Part shown: positions 8,223 to 17,885 of the stretch, one piece after another
Layout of the letters: each line of letters starts with the position of its first letter
Position numbering within the stretch: the stretch's first letter is position 1
NCBI RefSeq assembly: GCF_000403785.1
Contig: NZ_APHJ01000034.1
Location: 1 to 60,587 of the forward strand
Length of the DNA: 60,587 nt
Direction of reading: 5' to 3'
Source: Gillisia sp. CAL575
GTDB taxonomy: Bacteria > Bacteroidota > Bacteroidia > Flavobacteriales > Flavobacteriaceae
Translations under genes and position numbers: made by a program
Notes under the pieces: model-generated
The model's input: only the letters and a program-made list of their open reading frames with translations
Told to the model about the DNA's origin: nothing
The model's database searches: none

Positions 8223-11117
8223 ATGACAAATTTAAAGTTTAAACTGAGGACTGTTATGCTTTCCTTAAGCGTCGTAGCATTTGTGTACTGCGACAAGGCT
8301 TCAGGACAAGAAAAAGCCAATCAAGGTCCTGAGTTATCAATCGAATTCGAAAAATACGAGTTGGATAATGGTCTTAATATAATCCTTCATCAGGACAAGT
8401 CAGATCCAATAGTTTCCTTAGCTATTCAATATGGTGTTGGATCTAACCGTGAGAAAAAGGGCCGTACTGGTTTTGCTCACCTATTTGAGCACATGCTTTT
8501 CCAAGAATCAGAAAATGTTCCACAAGATCAATTTTTTAAGAAGATCCAAGATGCAGGTGGTACTTTGAATGGTGGAACCTGGCAAGATGGAACTGTATAT
8601 TATGAAGTTGTACCAAAGAATGCACTAGAAATGGTAATGTGGCTGGAATCTGACCGGATGGGCTACCTTATTAATACAGTTACCGAAACTGCCTTCGCAA
8701 ACCAACAAGAAGTTGTCCAAAATGAAAAACGTCAGCGAGTAGACAACAATCCTTATGGACATACGGGTTGGGTAATTGACAAAAATCTATATCCAGATGG
8801 ACATCCTTATAGCTGGCAGGTTATTGGAGAACTTGAAGATCTTCAAAATGCAACTGTACCAGATGTAAAAGAATTCTATGATAAATTTTACGGTCCTAAC
8901 AACGCGACTTTAGTAATAGCTGGAGACTTTGACAAAGCAGCATCTAAAAAGCTTATAGAAAAATATTTTGGAGAAATAAAAAAACGACAGGAAGTGGCTC
9001 CTCTGGAAATACAGACGGTTACACTTACAGAATCTAAACGCCTTTACCACGAGGATAATTTCGCAACAGCCCCTCAACTTAACATGGTTTGGCCAGTAGT
9101 AGAGCAATATAACAAAGATGCTTATGCGCTGGATTTCCTTGGCGAAATACTATCTGATGGAAAAAAAGCACCATTATATAAAGTTCTCGTAGAAAAAAAG
9201 GAGCTTACTTCTCAACCATACGCTTACAATAACCCTAGCCAGATTGCCGGAAAATTTCAGATCTCGGTAACTGCGAATGCAGGTGTAGATCTAGATAGTG
9301 TAGAATCAGGTATTAAGGAAGCTTTTGCCTTGTTTGAAAAAGAAGGTATAACTGAAAGAGATATTGAGAGAATTAAAGCAGGACAAGAAACTGACTTTTA
9401 CAATGGTATAAGCAGTGTTCTTGGTAAATCTTTCCAATTAGCCCAATACGATGTTTTTACAGGAGATCCTGGTTACATTAAAAAAGACATTCAAAACATT
9501 CGTGCAGTGACCAAGGAAGATGTAATGCGCGTTTATAATAAATATATTAAAAACAAGCCGTTCATTCTAACAAGCTTTGTTCCTAAAGGAAATTTAGATC
9601 TTATTGCTGAAAATTCTGAAAAAGCAGAAGTAGTTGAAGAAAAAATTACAGAAAATGTAGAATCTGAAGTGGCAGATGCACAACAGGAAATACAAAAAAC
9701 CCCTTCAGAATTCGATCGTTCAGTTCAACCTGAAATGGGTAACACTCCTAAATTGAATATACCAGATTCTTGGAAAGAAACACTCTCTAATCAATTAGAA
9801 GTATATGGAATAGAGCAAAGAGAATTACCATTGGTGAATTTTAGTATTGTTATTGATGGTGGACATTTACTTGATGATTTAAGCAAAAATGGAGTTGCTA
9901 ATTTAATGACAGATATCCTCATGGAAGGAACTGCCAATAAAACTCCTGCAGAACTTGAAGAAGAGATAGATATGCTTGGGGCAAGGATCAATATGTACAC
10001 TACTAACGAATCTATTATTATTCGTGGGAATACACTTAGACGTAACTTTGATAAAACAATAGCTCTAGTTAAGGAGATCTTACTTGAACCTAGATGGGAT
10101 GAGAAGGAATTTGCCCGCATCAAAACCAGTACAATAAATGGAATAAAAAGAAATGAGGCTAATCCTAATGTAATTGCAAACCAGGTTTACAACAAGGTTC
10201 TTTATGGTGAGAATCATCCTTTTGCGTATCCAACTTCTGGAACAGTAGAATCTGTTGAATCTATTAAAATTCAAGACCTAAAAGAATATTATAATAAGTA
10301 TTTTTCTCCTACAGTGAGCCGTATGCATATCGTTGGTGATATTTCTAAGACTGAAGCCTTAAAAGCTGCAAAAAGTTTAGCAGAAAAATGGGTAGCTAAA
10401 GAGGTAAACATCCCGGAATTTGATGTTAGCAATGATCGTGATAAGTCATCCCTATATTTTGTAGATGTTCCAGATGCAAAGCAATCAGTTATCAACATAG
10501 GTTACATCGCTTTACCAAGAACCAGTGAAGATTTCTTCCCTGCCGAGGTGATGAATTATAAACTAGGAGGGTCCTTTTCTGGGAATGTTAACCTAATTTT
10601 ACGTGAGGAAAAAGGATATACTTATGGTGCACGTTCTGGTTTCAGCGGATCTAAAATTCCAGGAACCTTTACTGCTTCCTCGAGTGTACGAACAAATACC
10701 ACCGGAGAATCTGTAGGGATTTTTAAGGATGAAATCGCTAAATATAAAGAAGGTATAACTCCAGAAGATCTTGAATTCACAAAGAATGCATTAATTAAAT
10801 CTAATGCTCTTCGTTTTGAGACTCAGGGTTCATTACTTGGAATGCTACAGGAAATGAGTTCTTATGATCTTGATCCTAAATATATCGAAAAAGAAGAGAA
10901 AATTATTGGAGCCATGACTCTTGAGCAGCATAAAAAGCTGGCACAAAAATATCTTGATGAGTCAAAAATGGCTTACTTGGTTGTTGGTGACGCTGCAACT
11001 CAGTTAGAGCAGTTTAAAGAAATGGGCTTTGATGAGGTAAAAGTCCTTGATAAGCAGGGAAATGAAATCAAACAACCAATAAATCTTAAAACAGAAAGCG
11101 AAAAAGTTAAAGATTAA
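8223..11117 (+). CDS. M16 family zinc peptidase, two fused domains
   Basis: A 964-residue exported insulinase-like peptidase. Residues 1-30 form a signal sequence; Cys23 within it makes a lipoprotein possible but the lipobox (FVYC) is weak. The first M16 half (about 40-450) has the inverted zinc motif HLFEH (His86, Glu89, His90) and a downstream Glu near 163-168 (QQEVVQNEKR). The second half (about 520-940) has the same fold but the matching helix reads LMTDILMEG and lacks the zinc residues, so it is a non-catalytic partner that closes the chamber. An acidic linker (about 475-505) joins the halves. It probably degrades peptides in the periplasm. It stands alone with a strong terminator just downstream. 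Confidence 0.92.
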   Translation: MTNLKFKLRTVMLSLSVVAFVYCDKASGQEKANQGPELSIEFEKYELDNGLNIILHQDKSDPIVSLAIQYGVGSNREKKGRTGFAHLFEHMLFQESENVPQDQFFKKIQDAGGTLNGGTWQDGTVYYEVVPKNALEMVMWLESDRMGYLINTVTETAFANQQEVVQNEKRQRVDNNPYGHTGWVIDKNLYPDGHPYSWQVIGELEDLQNATVPDVKEFYDKFYGPNNATLVIAGDFDKAASKKLIEKYFGEIKKRQEVAPLEIQTVTLTESKRLYHEDNFATAPQLNMVWPVVEQYNKDAYALDFLGEILSDGKKAPLYKVLVEKKELTSQPYAYNNPSQIAGKFQISVTANAGVDLDSVESGIKEAFALFEKEGITERDIERIKAGQETDFYNGISSVLGKSFQLAQYDVFTGDPGYIKKDIQNIRAVTKEDVMRVYNKYIKNKPFILTSFVPKGNLDLIAENSEKAEVVEEKITENVESEVADAQQEIQKTPSEFDRSVQPEMGNTPKLNIPDSWKETLSNQLEVYGIEQRELPLVNFSIVIDGGHLLDDLSKNGVANLMTDILMEGTANKTPAELEEEIDMLGARINMYTTNESIIIRGNTLRRNFDKTIALVKEILLEPRWDEKEFARIKTSTINGIKRNEANPNVIANQVYNKVLYGENHPFAYPTSGTVESVESIKIQDLKEYYNKYFSPTVSRMHIVGDISKTEALKAAKSLAEKWVAKEVNIPEFDVSNDRDKSSLYFVDVPDAKQSVINIGYIALPRTSEDFFPAEVMNYKLGGSFSGNVNLILREEKGYTYGARSGFSGSKIPGTFTASSSVRTNTTGESVGIFKDEIAKYKEGITPEDLEFTKNALIKSNALRFETQGSLLGMLQEMSSYDLDPKYIEKEEKIIGAMTLEQHKKLAQKYLDESKMAYLVVGDAATQLEQFKEMGFDEVKVLDKQGNEIKQPINLKTESEKVKD

Positions 11118-11133
11118 TTTAGAATCTTGTAGT

Positions 11134-11170
11134 AACAAAGAAACCCGCCGGAATGGCGGGTTTCTTTGTT
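11134..11170 (+). terminator. Rho-independent terminator after M16 peptidase
   Basis: A perfect 16-bp stem (arms 11134-11149 and 11155-11170) with a GC-rich core (CCCGCC / GGCGGG) and a 5-base loop, ending in a T-rich tract, begins 17 bases after the peptidase stop codon. Confidence 0.95.
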
Positions 11171-11709
11171 TTATTTTCTAATCAATAGTATCCTAATTTT
11201 TTATAGATGATAAAATCTCAAATATTTATAAAGTGCCTTTTGAAGTGTGCTTGTCACCGCTATTATTAATTATTTTCTTTTAATAAAATTCCCCTTTCTA
11301 TATTTTCTCCGCTTTTAAAAATGAGACATCTTCTTAATTTCATTTAGTAAATAAATTATGAACTCACCCCTCAATTTTTAAGTAAAATTTAAACTTCTAT
11401 TGGCACTTCAATCGAATATTAACTATAAGATATTTCAGAAAAGTGAAAGATTTTTTTACCACCCAATCATCATGGCAAAACTAGTTACTACATTGAAATT
11501 TACTTTGATAGTAGATTTAACAGTTTTAACCACTTTAATAAACAGTTCAAAAAATTTAATGATATTACACCTTCAACCTATATAAATCAGTTGAAATTTC
11601 TTATATATTAAAACCACCAATCAACGGTGTTCTGGCTTAAACACATTTTTGATTTTAAAAAGTATATATTTAAAGAAACACCTAGCTAACTGTTTTTTCT
11701 TTTCGAAAT
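11171..11709. other. Convergent intergenic region
   Basis: About 540 bases lie between the M16 terminator and the 3' end of fbp. An open frame of about 60 codons from a TTG at 11400 exists on the plus strand, but its composition is that of random AT-rich DNA and I do not call it. No clear terminator for the fbp transcript was found. Confidence 0.4.
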
Positions 11710-12717
11710 TTAACGAATCTCTCTAATAAAATTTTCTGCTTTTTCCACCATTTCTTTATTACCACATATAAATGGCACTCTTTCATGCAGTTCTTTAGGC
11801 TGCAATTCCAATATCCTTCTAAAACCATCTGAAGCTTTCCCCCCGGCTTGTTCGGCTAAAAATGCCAAAGGGTTACATTCATACAACAACCGCAATTTAC
11901 CTTTTGGAGCTGTTGTTCCTTGCGGATACAAATAAATTCCTCCAAGTAACATATTTCTATGGAAGTCTGCCACCAAGGAACCGGTATACCTAGAAGTAAA
12001 AGGTCTATTCTCTTCTTCGTTTAGCTCCTGCACCCATTTGATATATTTTTTGATTCCAGCAGGAAAATGCACATAATTCCCTTCATTAACAGAATAAGTG
12101 CTTCCAGTAGAAGGAAATGTAATACTTGGGTGAGATAGAAAAAAAGATCCAATTCCTGGATCAAAAGTGAAGCCGTTTACCCCGTTTCCCGTTGTGTAAA
12201 CTAAAATTGTAGAAGTACCATAAATAAGATATCCCGCTGCTACTTGTTTAGTTCCAGGTTGCAGATAATCTTTTAATTCTACCTTGCCACCTTCAGGTGT
12301 AATTCTACGATAAATACTAAATATAGTTCCTACCGTAATTCCAACATCAATATTACTTGAGCCATCAAGAGGGTCTATGAGGACAACATATTTAGCATTT
12401 TTATGGATACTATCATCAAATACCAGATAATCCTCTAGCTCTTCAGAAGCTAGTCCGCAGATTTCACCACGTTTACGAAGGGTACTAATAAAAATATCAT
12501 TAGCCATTACATCTAACTTCGCCTGGCTCTCTCCTTGTATATTTTCTTTACCAGCTTTTCCTAAAATTTCGGCAAGTCCAGCCTTATTAATCTGCTGATT
12601 GACCATTTTCCCTGCAAGCCGAATAGAACTTAGCAAAGCGCTTAATTCCCCTTTTGCATAGGGGAAATCCTTTTGATTTTCAACAATAAATTCTCCTAAA
12701 GTTATATGTCTTTCCAT
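11710..12717 (-). CDS. fbp: Fructose-1,6-bisphosphatase, class I
   Basis: A 335-residue FBPase that hydrolyses fructose-1,6-bisphosphate to fructose-6-phosphate, the committed step of gluconeogenesis. The signature [11 protein letters not shown] is at residues 115-125, metal-binding Glu92/Glu93 lie in ASEELED, and substrate contacts occur in [14 protein letters not shown] and [10 protein letters not shown]. The length is usual for class I. It is the last gene of the alginate monomer run: its start is 55 bases after the KDPG aldolase stop, with no terminator seen between. Growth on alginate feeds carbon in as pyruvate and triose phosphate, so making hexose needs this enzyme; the position suggests it is induced with the pathway. 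Confidence 0.96.
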   Translation of the reverse strand: MERHITLGEFIVENQKDFPYAKGELSALLSSIRLAGKMVNQQINKAGLAEILGKAGKENIQGESQAKLDVMANDIFISTLRKRGEICGLASEELEDYLVFDDSIHKNAKYVVLIDPLDGSSNIDVGITVGTIFSIYRRITPEGGKVELKDYLQPGTKQVAAGYLIYGTSTILVYTTGNGVNGFTFDPGIGSFFLSHPSITFPSTGSTYSVNEGNYVHFPAGIKKYIKWVQELNEEENRPFTSRYTGSLVADFHRNMLLGGIYLYPQGTTAPKGKLRLLYECNPLAFLAEQAGGKASDGFRRILELQPKELHERVPFICGNKEMVEKAENFIREIR

Positions 12718-12772
12718 CCTTTTGATTTGTTTGAATTTATGATTCCAGACACTTTTAGAAATAAGTTAATTT

Positions 12773-13444
12773 TTATTTCACCTTTAGTTCCTTTATGAAC
12801 GAAGTGCATTTTTTTATAAGTTTTTCAATTTCGCTATAATTATAAGACCCAGTAGAATCCTTTATCATAAGCTTAGAACCAATACCCACACAAAAAGCCC
12901 CAGCATTAAACCAATCTTTTAAACTTTCTTCTGTTGGTTCCACTCCACCAGTAGGCATAATACTTGTCCACGGCTGCGGTCCTTTAATAGCTTTTATAAA
13001 TTCCGATCCATATATAGAACCCGGAAATAATTTCACTACTTCACAGCCCATTTCCTCCGCTTTTGCTATCTCAGTTAAAGACCCACAACCTGGAAAAAAC
13101 GGGATCTTTCGTCTATTACATACTATTGCAATATCTTCTCTAAACACAGGGGTTACAATAAAATCTGCCCCTAATTGAATATATAATGATGCTGAAGATC
13201 CGTCTGTAATAGAGCCAATTCCCAAAGCAAGATCTGGATATTTTTCTTGCACATGTTTACTTAGTTGGCCAAACACTTCATGAGAAAAATCACCACGAGC
13301 AGTGAACTCTATCACACTTGCTCCACCAGCGTAACAGGCTTTAATAATATTTTTTGCAACCTCTATATCTTCATGATAAAATAAGGGAACTAAACCTGTA
13401 GATCCCATAATATTTAAAACATCAAGCCTTGATAATTTAGACAT
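12773..13444 (-). CDS. eda: KDPG aldolase
   Basis: A 223-residue class I aldolase that splits 2-keto-3-deoxy-6-phosphogluconate into pyruvate and glyceraldehyde-3-phosphate. The Schiff-base lysine is Lys138 in EVVKLFPGS; Glu46 in IEFTARGD is the general acid/base; the phosphate-binding loop is MPTGGVEPTEES. It is the last catabolic step for alginate monomers. It follows kdgK by 12 bases, so the pair forms an operon. The family also acts on 4-hydroxy-2-oxoglutarate, but the neighbours fix KDPG as the substrate here. Confidence 0.95.
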   Translation of the reverse strand: MSKLSRLDVLNIMGSTGLVPLFYHEDIEVAKNIIKACYAGGASVIEFTARGDFSHEVFGQLSKHVQEKYPDLALGIGSITDGSSASLYIQLGADFIVTPVFREDIAIVCNRRKIPFFPGCGSLTEIAKAEEMGCEVVKLFPGSIYGSEFIKAIKGPQPWTSIMPTGGVEPTEESLKDWFNAGAFCVGIGSKLMIKDSTGSYNYSEIEKLIKKCTSFIKELKVK

Positions 13445-13456
13445 ATCTAATAATTT

Positions 13457-14476
13457 TTATCGTTTTACTAATGCAGATAAATCTCCCTGCATAATTGCAT
13501 TGATCTCTTCTAAAGAGGCTAAATTGATATCTCCTGAAATAGTGTGCTTAAAAGAACTTGAGGCTACTGCAAAATCCAAAACCTTTTGATTCTCCCAATC
13601 TTGACTTAGGCCATAGATAATACCTGCCATAAATGCATCTCCAGTCCCTAAACGATCTACTACTGGAATGATTTCCTTTATGTCTGATGTAACTAATTTT
13701 CCTTTAGAATACATTATTCCACCAATTTTTTGATGAGATGCACTTTGGGAATATCGCAATGTAGATGGTAAGAATTCTAGTTCTGGACAACTTTCTAAAA
13801 CTTCTTTATAATGATCTCCCAAGGTATCTGGCAATTTATAATCAGGATCAATATCTCTTTTCCCAAGCATTTTGAAAAGTGTAGCAAGATCAGCCAATAT
13901 AACATTTGTGAAGGCTAAAATCTCTGGTAAGACCTCATCTGGTCTTTTCCCCCATTTCCAAAGTGTTTGTCGATAATTAAGGTCACATGAGATTTTAATA
14001 TTCATGCTTCTTGCAGTCTTGCAAGCAAGCAAACATTCTTGCGCAGCTGCTTCAGAGATACCTGGTGTTATACCAGACCAATGAAACCATTCGACTCCTT
14101 TTAAAGCCTTTTCCCAGTTTATATCGCCGGTTTTTACGTTAGCAATAGCACTTTCTGCCCTGTCATAAATAACCTTTCCCGATCTAATCGCAGATCCTTT
14201 TTCCAAAAAATAAATTCCGAGTCTATTACCTCCCTTCACAATATGCTTTTGTCCTACACGATATCTACCAATTTCTGAAAGAACCTTATCTCCAAAATCA
14301 TTATCAGGCAATTTCGTTACGAATTGAGTTTTTAAACCCCAGTTTTGTAAAGAAACCAGGGTATTAAATTCTGCTCCACTATAAGAAGTCTCGAAGGTGT
14401 TTGCCTGAAAAAACCGAAGATGATCAGGTGGAGATAATCGCATTAAGATTTCACCAAAAGCAACAATATTTTTCAT
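13457..14476 (-). CDS. kdgK: 2-keto-3-deoxygluconate kinase (PfkB family)
   Basis: A 339-residue sugar kinase of the ribokinase/PfkB family. The N-terminal signature FGEILMRLSPP (7-17), the substrate-side segment SYSGAEFNTLVSL, and the C-terminal motif DRLGTGDAFMAG with catalytic Asp280 are all present. It phosphorylates KDG, made from DEH by the neighbouring reductase, to KDPG. It is followed after 12 bases by the aldolase. A gap of 212 bases separates it from the upstream SDR gene; I see no promoter or operator in that gap, so whether it has its own promoter is open. Confidence 0.94.
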   Translation of the reverse strand: MKNIVAFGEILMRLSPPDHLRFFQANTFETSYSGAEFNTLVSLQNWGLKTQFVTKLPDNDFGDKVLSEIGRYRVGQKHIVKGGNRLGIYFLEKGSAIRSGKVIYDRAESAIANVKTGDINWEKALKGVEWFHWSGITPGISEAAAQECLLACKTARSMNIKISCDLNYRQTLWKWGKRPDEVLPEILAFTNVILADLATLFKMLGKRDIDPDYKLPDTLGDHYKEVLESCPELEFLPSTLRYSQSASHQKIGGIMYSKGKLVTSDIKEIIPVVDRLGTGDAFMAGIIYGLSQDWENQKVLDFAVASSSFKHTISGDINLASLEEINAIMQGDLSALVKR

Positions 14477-14688
14477 GAAGTATTTTAAATTTAAGATTCG
14501 CTAAATGCTAGACTTAAGTTGATATCTATATAAATTTAATTCCATAATGAGCTACTTCTGAAGCTAAATAACTCACTATATCTGCATTTTAATATGCTTC
14601 AGTTTTTCTACATTGAAAAATCCTTATAGCTGCTTCTACCCTAATTTCAATTTTAAATAAGTTATGAAATCAGGATAATTTACAACTT

Positions 14689-15453
14689 CTAGATTCCAAG
14701 TGCTTGTCCACCACCAATTTGAATAGTTTCCGCAGTAATAAAGGCAGCATCATCACTCACTAAAAAGGATATAACAGATGCTACTTCTTCCGGCTGCCCT
14801 AAGCGTCCTAAAAGGATATTGTTTTTCCAAGAAGCAAACACTTCTGGCTTTGTAGATTTAATTTGTGCATGGAAAGGCGTGTCTATGGTACCAGGAGAAA
14901 CTGCATTAACACGAATACCATATTCTGCCAAGTCTTTAGCAAGAGCTCTGGTAAGAGTATTAACAGCGGCTTTTGAAGTTCCATAGATACCTGCACCCGG
15001 ACCACCAGCATTCCATCCAGCATTTGATGTATAATTGATAATTGATGGATTTTTTCCAAGTTTTAAAAATGGTATAGATGCTCGGGAAGCAAAAAATGCT
15101 GAATCAAGATTCAATGCCATTACAGATCTATAAAATTCTGTGGTCATATCTTCAAACCTAGATCTGCCTCCAAGACCACCTGCATTGTTTACAAGTACAT
15201 CTATCTTACCGTATTTCTCTCCTATTTTTTTAATGTTTGCAGAAACAGCTTCCTCGTTGGTAACGTCAAAACCATAGTATTCCGCAGAAATACCATCTTT
15301 TTTAAGCTCCTCAATCCTGTCGGCTCCTTTTTCATCTTCAATCCCGTTTAAAATTACTGTATAACCGTCTTTTCCAAGTCTTTTAGCTACTTCGAATCCA
15401 ATTCCGCCAGTTGCTCCTGTTATAACTGCTACTTTTTTCTTTGAATCACTCAT
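14689..15453 (-). CDS. SDR-family DEH reductase
   Basis: A 254-residue short-chain dehydrogenase/reductase with a full classical motif set: cofactor loop TGATGGIG at 12-19, NNAG at 89-92, catalytic Ser143, Tyr157 and Lys161 (YGTSK), and PG motif in NAVSPGTID. In alginate pathways such an enzyme reduces 4-deoxy-L-erythro-5-hexoseulose uronate (DEH) to 2-keto-3-deoxygluconate. The position between the carrier gene and kdgK supports that. It follows the MFS gene by 19 bases. The specificity for NADH or NADPH is not clear from the loop after beta-2 (LNGIEDEKG). Confidence 0.88.
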   Translation of the reverse strand: MSDSKKKVAVITGATGGIGFEVAKRLGKDGYTVILNGIEDEKGADRIEELKKDGISAEYYGFDVTNEEAVSANIKKIGEKYGKIDVLVNNAGGLGGRSRFEDMTTEFYRSVMALNLDSAFFASRASIPFLKLGKNPSIINYTSNAGWNAGGPGAGIYGTSKAAVNTLTRALAKDLAEYGIRVNAVSPGTIDTPFHAQIKSTKPEVFASWKNNILLGRLGQPEEVASVISFLVSDDAAFITAETIQIGGGQALGI

Positions 15454-15472
15454 TATATTTCAATTTATTTAA

Positions 15473-16750
15473 TTAATTATTTTTCTTATTATCTACTGGA
15501 CCAATATTTCTGCATAATAAATATACTGAAAGCACGCCCAGGGGTACAAATATTGCAATTAGAATAAAAGCTGGAGTATAGGAATCTTTAGTAATTACCG
15601 GAATCAAAAAGTTCATTATAATTACTGAAAAAATACCTACGGAACCTCCAAGTCCAGCTAATGACCCAACCGATTTCCCACTAAATAAGTCACTTGGTAA
15701 GGTTTGAATGTTGGAAATGGCGAATTGGAATCCGAACAACACAATTGCTACAATCCCAACAAATTTTACCGGTGTATCCGCATATAAAATTGTTCCCACT
15801 AGACCTAGGAACATTAAAAGACCACCTATCCAAATCGTTCTTTTTCTGGAAGTATCAACGGAGTTACCACTAGCTATCCAAGTTCCGGTTAAAAGTCCGC
15901 CTATAACACTTCCCGCCGCAGCACCAACAAAAGGTACCCAAGCAAAAAGCCCAATTTCTTTTACATCAAAACCATAAGTGTCTGCAAGATATAAAGGCAT
16001 CCAACCTACGAATAACCACCAAATTGGTTCTAGAAAGAATCGGGATGCTAACACTGCCCAAGATTCTCTGTGAGACAGGATCTGCATAATTGTTAATCCC
16101 TCGTCCTCATCATCTTCATTTCTACCAAGGTGACGTCCCGAAACAATATGAGCTTTTTCTTTTTCTGTGATCCACTTATGATATTTAGGTTTATTCTTAT
16201 TAAATATCAACCAAGGTATAATCCACAACATCCCGCTAGCACCAATAACAATGAAGGTTGTCTCCCAACCGAATGCTAAATATAAATAGGCAATTAATGG
16301 CGGTGCAATTACAGAACCCATAGAGGCACCAGCATTAAAAATTCCTTGTGCAATAGCCCTTTCCTTTACTGGAAACCACTCGGCATTGCTCTTTACAGCT
16401 CCAGGCCAGTTTCCCGCTTCTGAAACTCCTAGTAGCACTCTAAATGCACTTAAGGATAACAATCCTTTTGAGAATGCATGCAGAATTGAAGCTAAAGACC
16501 AGAAGAATATTGAAAGCACATAACCAACACGCGTTCCTACCTTATCATACAATTTTCCTGAGATAGATTGCCCCAAAGCGTAAGCGACCATAAATACATT
16601 TAATATGATGGCATAATCGGAATCTGTCATTCCCAGATCTTTAGAAATCCCGGGCCACATAATAGCCAATGCTGATCTATCAATATAATTAATAACAGTG
16701 GCAAGAGCTATTAAACCTATAATCCACCATCTAAGACCTTTTATTTTCAT
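15473..16750 (-). CDS. MFS transporter, hexuronate/anion:cation symporter family
   Basis: A 425-residue carrier with 12 predicted membrane segments. The start (RWWIIGLIALATVINYIDRSALAIMWPGI) and the segment GVSEAGNWPGAVKSNAEWFP match the ExuT/GudP branch of the anion:cation symporter family. It probably brings unsaturated uronate or DEH over the inner membrane. It is first in the run MFS-SDR-kdgK-eda-fbp, 213 bases downstream of gntR. That gap contains no TTGGTTTACCAA-type site, so it may be read from the gntR promoter or from a promoter I cannot recognise. Confidence 0.9.
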   Translation of the reverse strand: MKIKGLRWWIIGLIALATVINYIDRSALAIMWPGISKDLGMTDSDYAIILNVFMVAYALGQSISGKLYDKVGTRVGYVLSIFFWSLASILHAFSKGLLSLSAFRVLLGVSEAGNWPGAVKSNAEWFPVKERAIAQGIFNAGASMGSVIAPPLIAYLYLAFGWETTFIVIGASGMLWIIPWLIFNKNKPKYHKWITEKEKAHIVSGRHLGRNEDDEDEGLTIMQILSHRESWAVLASRFFLEPIWWLFVGWMPLYLADTYGFDVKEIGLFAWVPFVGAAAGSVIGGLLTGTWIASGNSVDTSRKRTIWIGGLLMFLGLVGTILYADTPVKFVGIVAIVLFGFQFAISNIQTLPSDLFSGKSVGSLAGLGGSVGIFSVIIMNFLIPVITKDSYTPAFILIAIFVPLGVLSVYLLCRNIGPVDNKKNN

Positions 16751-16963
16751 AATTTTTGTTTCTTATAATTAATGAGATACAAGCCTTAAATTAAGACAGA
16801 GTATTCCCATACCCAGTATAGAACCGAGTTTTATAGATAATAAATAATATAATTTACAGGTATAAATTTTAGAGAAGGACGTCCATACCAAAGAACTATA
16901 TATATTTAATTAATTTCTCTCATTACAACTTTTATATATGGAACGTGCATTCCATTTATACTT

Positions 16964-17674
16964 TTATAAATCTACATTATAGCAATACTTGTATAGACTT
17001 CTAAAATGTAATTTCATTTTTACCTTAGCTTCTTGGGGATCCATATTTTCTATTGCTTGATAAATAGCTTTATGTTCTTCGATCCCTAAAATTGCCTGGT
17101 TTTCATCGCAAACATGATATTTTGCGAAATTTGTAATAATTTCAGGAGTAATTATAAGCATGAAAGTATTCATAGTACTGTTACCACTTGCCTTAGCAAT
17201 AGCAAGATGAAAAAGCAGATCTTCTTGTACTGCATCCTCACCTTTTAGAGCCTTTTCAGTATAAGCTTCTAATGCATCTTTCATTTGCTGCAGCTGTTCT
17301 TCTGTGCGTCTCAGTGAAGCTAATCTAACGGTTTTTAACTCCAATAAAATTCTGGTTTCAACCAGAGATTTAAAGTCTGGATCATTTAAACTCAAAATGT
17401 CCGAAATCATTCCGTTTAGAGCAACCACTCCAATATTGGCTAGATACGTACCACTTTGAGGAACACATTTTAAGAGTCCGTAAAATTCAAGAGTCTGTAT
17501 AGCTTCTCTTAAATTATTTCTACTTACTCCAAATCTATCAGACAACATACGCTCTGAAGGTAATTTATCTCCTGGTTCCAGATTTTTGAAATTAATATAG
17601 TCTCTTATTTCAGAAATAATATTATTCTCGGTTTCCTGCTGAATATTCTTTTTGTTAAGTGACTCCACTTTCAT
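16964..17674 (-). CDS. FadR-type GntR regulator of the alginate locus
   Basis: A 236-residue regulator. The N-terminal winged helix-turn-helix (about 15-80) has the GntR signature LPSERMLSDRFGVSRNNLREAI; the C-terminal all-helical FCD domain (about 95-230) binds an effector and often a metal through Asp/His residues (FHLAIAKASGN among them). FadR-type proteins bind palindromes of the form TTGGTnnACCAA. Exactly such sites, in tandem, lie before this gene (17705-17729), before susC, before PL17 and before PL6. The most economical reading is that this protein represses all four and itself, and is released by a pathway intermediate such as DEH or KDG. The effector is inferred. Confidence 0.93.
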   Translation of the reverse strand: MKVESLNKKNIQQETENNIISEIRDYINFKNLEPGDKLPSERMLSDRFGVSRNNLREAIQTLEFYGLLKCVPQSGTYLANIGVVALNGMISDILSLNDPDFKSLVETRILLELKTVRLASLRRTEEQLQQMKDALEAYTEKALKGEDAVQEDLLFHLAIAKASGNSTMNTFMLIITPEIITNFAKYHVCDENQAILGIEEHKAIYQAIENMDPQEAKVKMKLHFRSLYKYCYNVDL

Positions 17675-17704
17675 TTCTTCTTGTTTTAAAAACGAGCTTT
17701 AGAA

Positions 17705-17734
17705 TTGGTTAACCAAACTGGTTTGTCAAATTTA
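17705..17734 (-). promoter_or_regulatory. gntR promoter and operator
   Basis: Two 12-bp palindrome-like units, TTGGTTAACCAA (17705-17716) and CTGGTTTGTCAA (17718-17729), lie 13 bases apart. On the minus strand a TAAATTTG -7 box (17727-17734) shares its TTG with the second unit. The -33 region (17754-17757 reads CCTG on the minus strand) is poor. The second unit is the least perfect of all the sites. The leader would be about 45 bases. This points to negative autoregulation. Confidence 0.75.
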
Positions 17735-17806
17735 GGGATTTTTTTTTAGTTTACAGGATTAACTGAAATCAATAAAAATATTCCTTTGAAATCTTCTGAT
17801 TATTAG

Positions 17807-17834
17807 CTTTCACAAGCTTTTAAACTTGTGAAAG
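17807..17834 (-). terminator. Hairpin at the end of the susC-PL7 operon
   Basis: A perfect 10-bp stem (CTTTCACAAG, 17807-17816, with CTTGTGAAAG, 17825-17834) around an 8-base loop lies about 50 bases after the stop codon of the last PL7 gene and upstream of gntR. The T-tract on the minus strand is weak, so termination is likely but not certain. Confidence 0.5.
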
Positions 17835-17885
17835 TCAATAATACTTATTGAAACTAAACCAATTTTAAGCTAATTCCTAATAGTT

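Noticed and set aside
11400-11585. Plus-strand frame of 61 codons from a TTG
   Set aside because: Low-complexity AT-driven composition, no start context, no neighbour in the same direction.
16939-16954. TGGAACGTGCATTCCA inverted repeat as operator of the MFS run
   Set aside because: Only 5 bases pair at the ends, it does not match the GntR motif and no promoter box adjoins it; noted but too weak to list.
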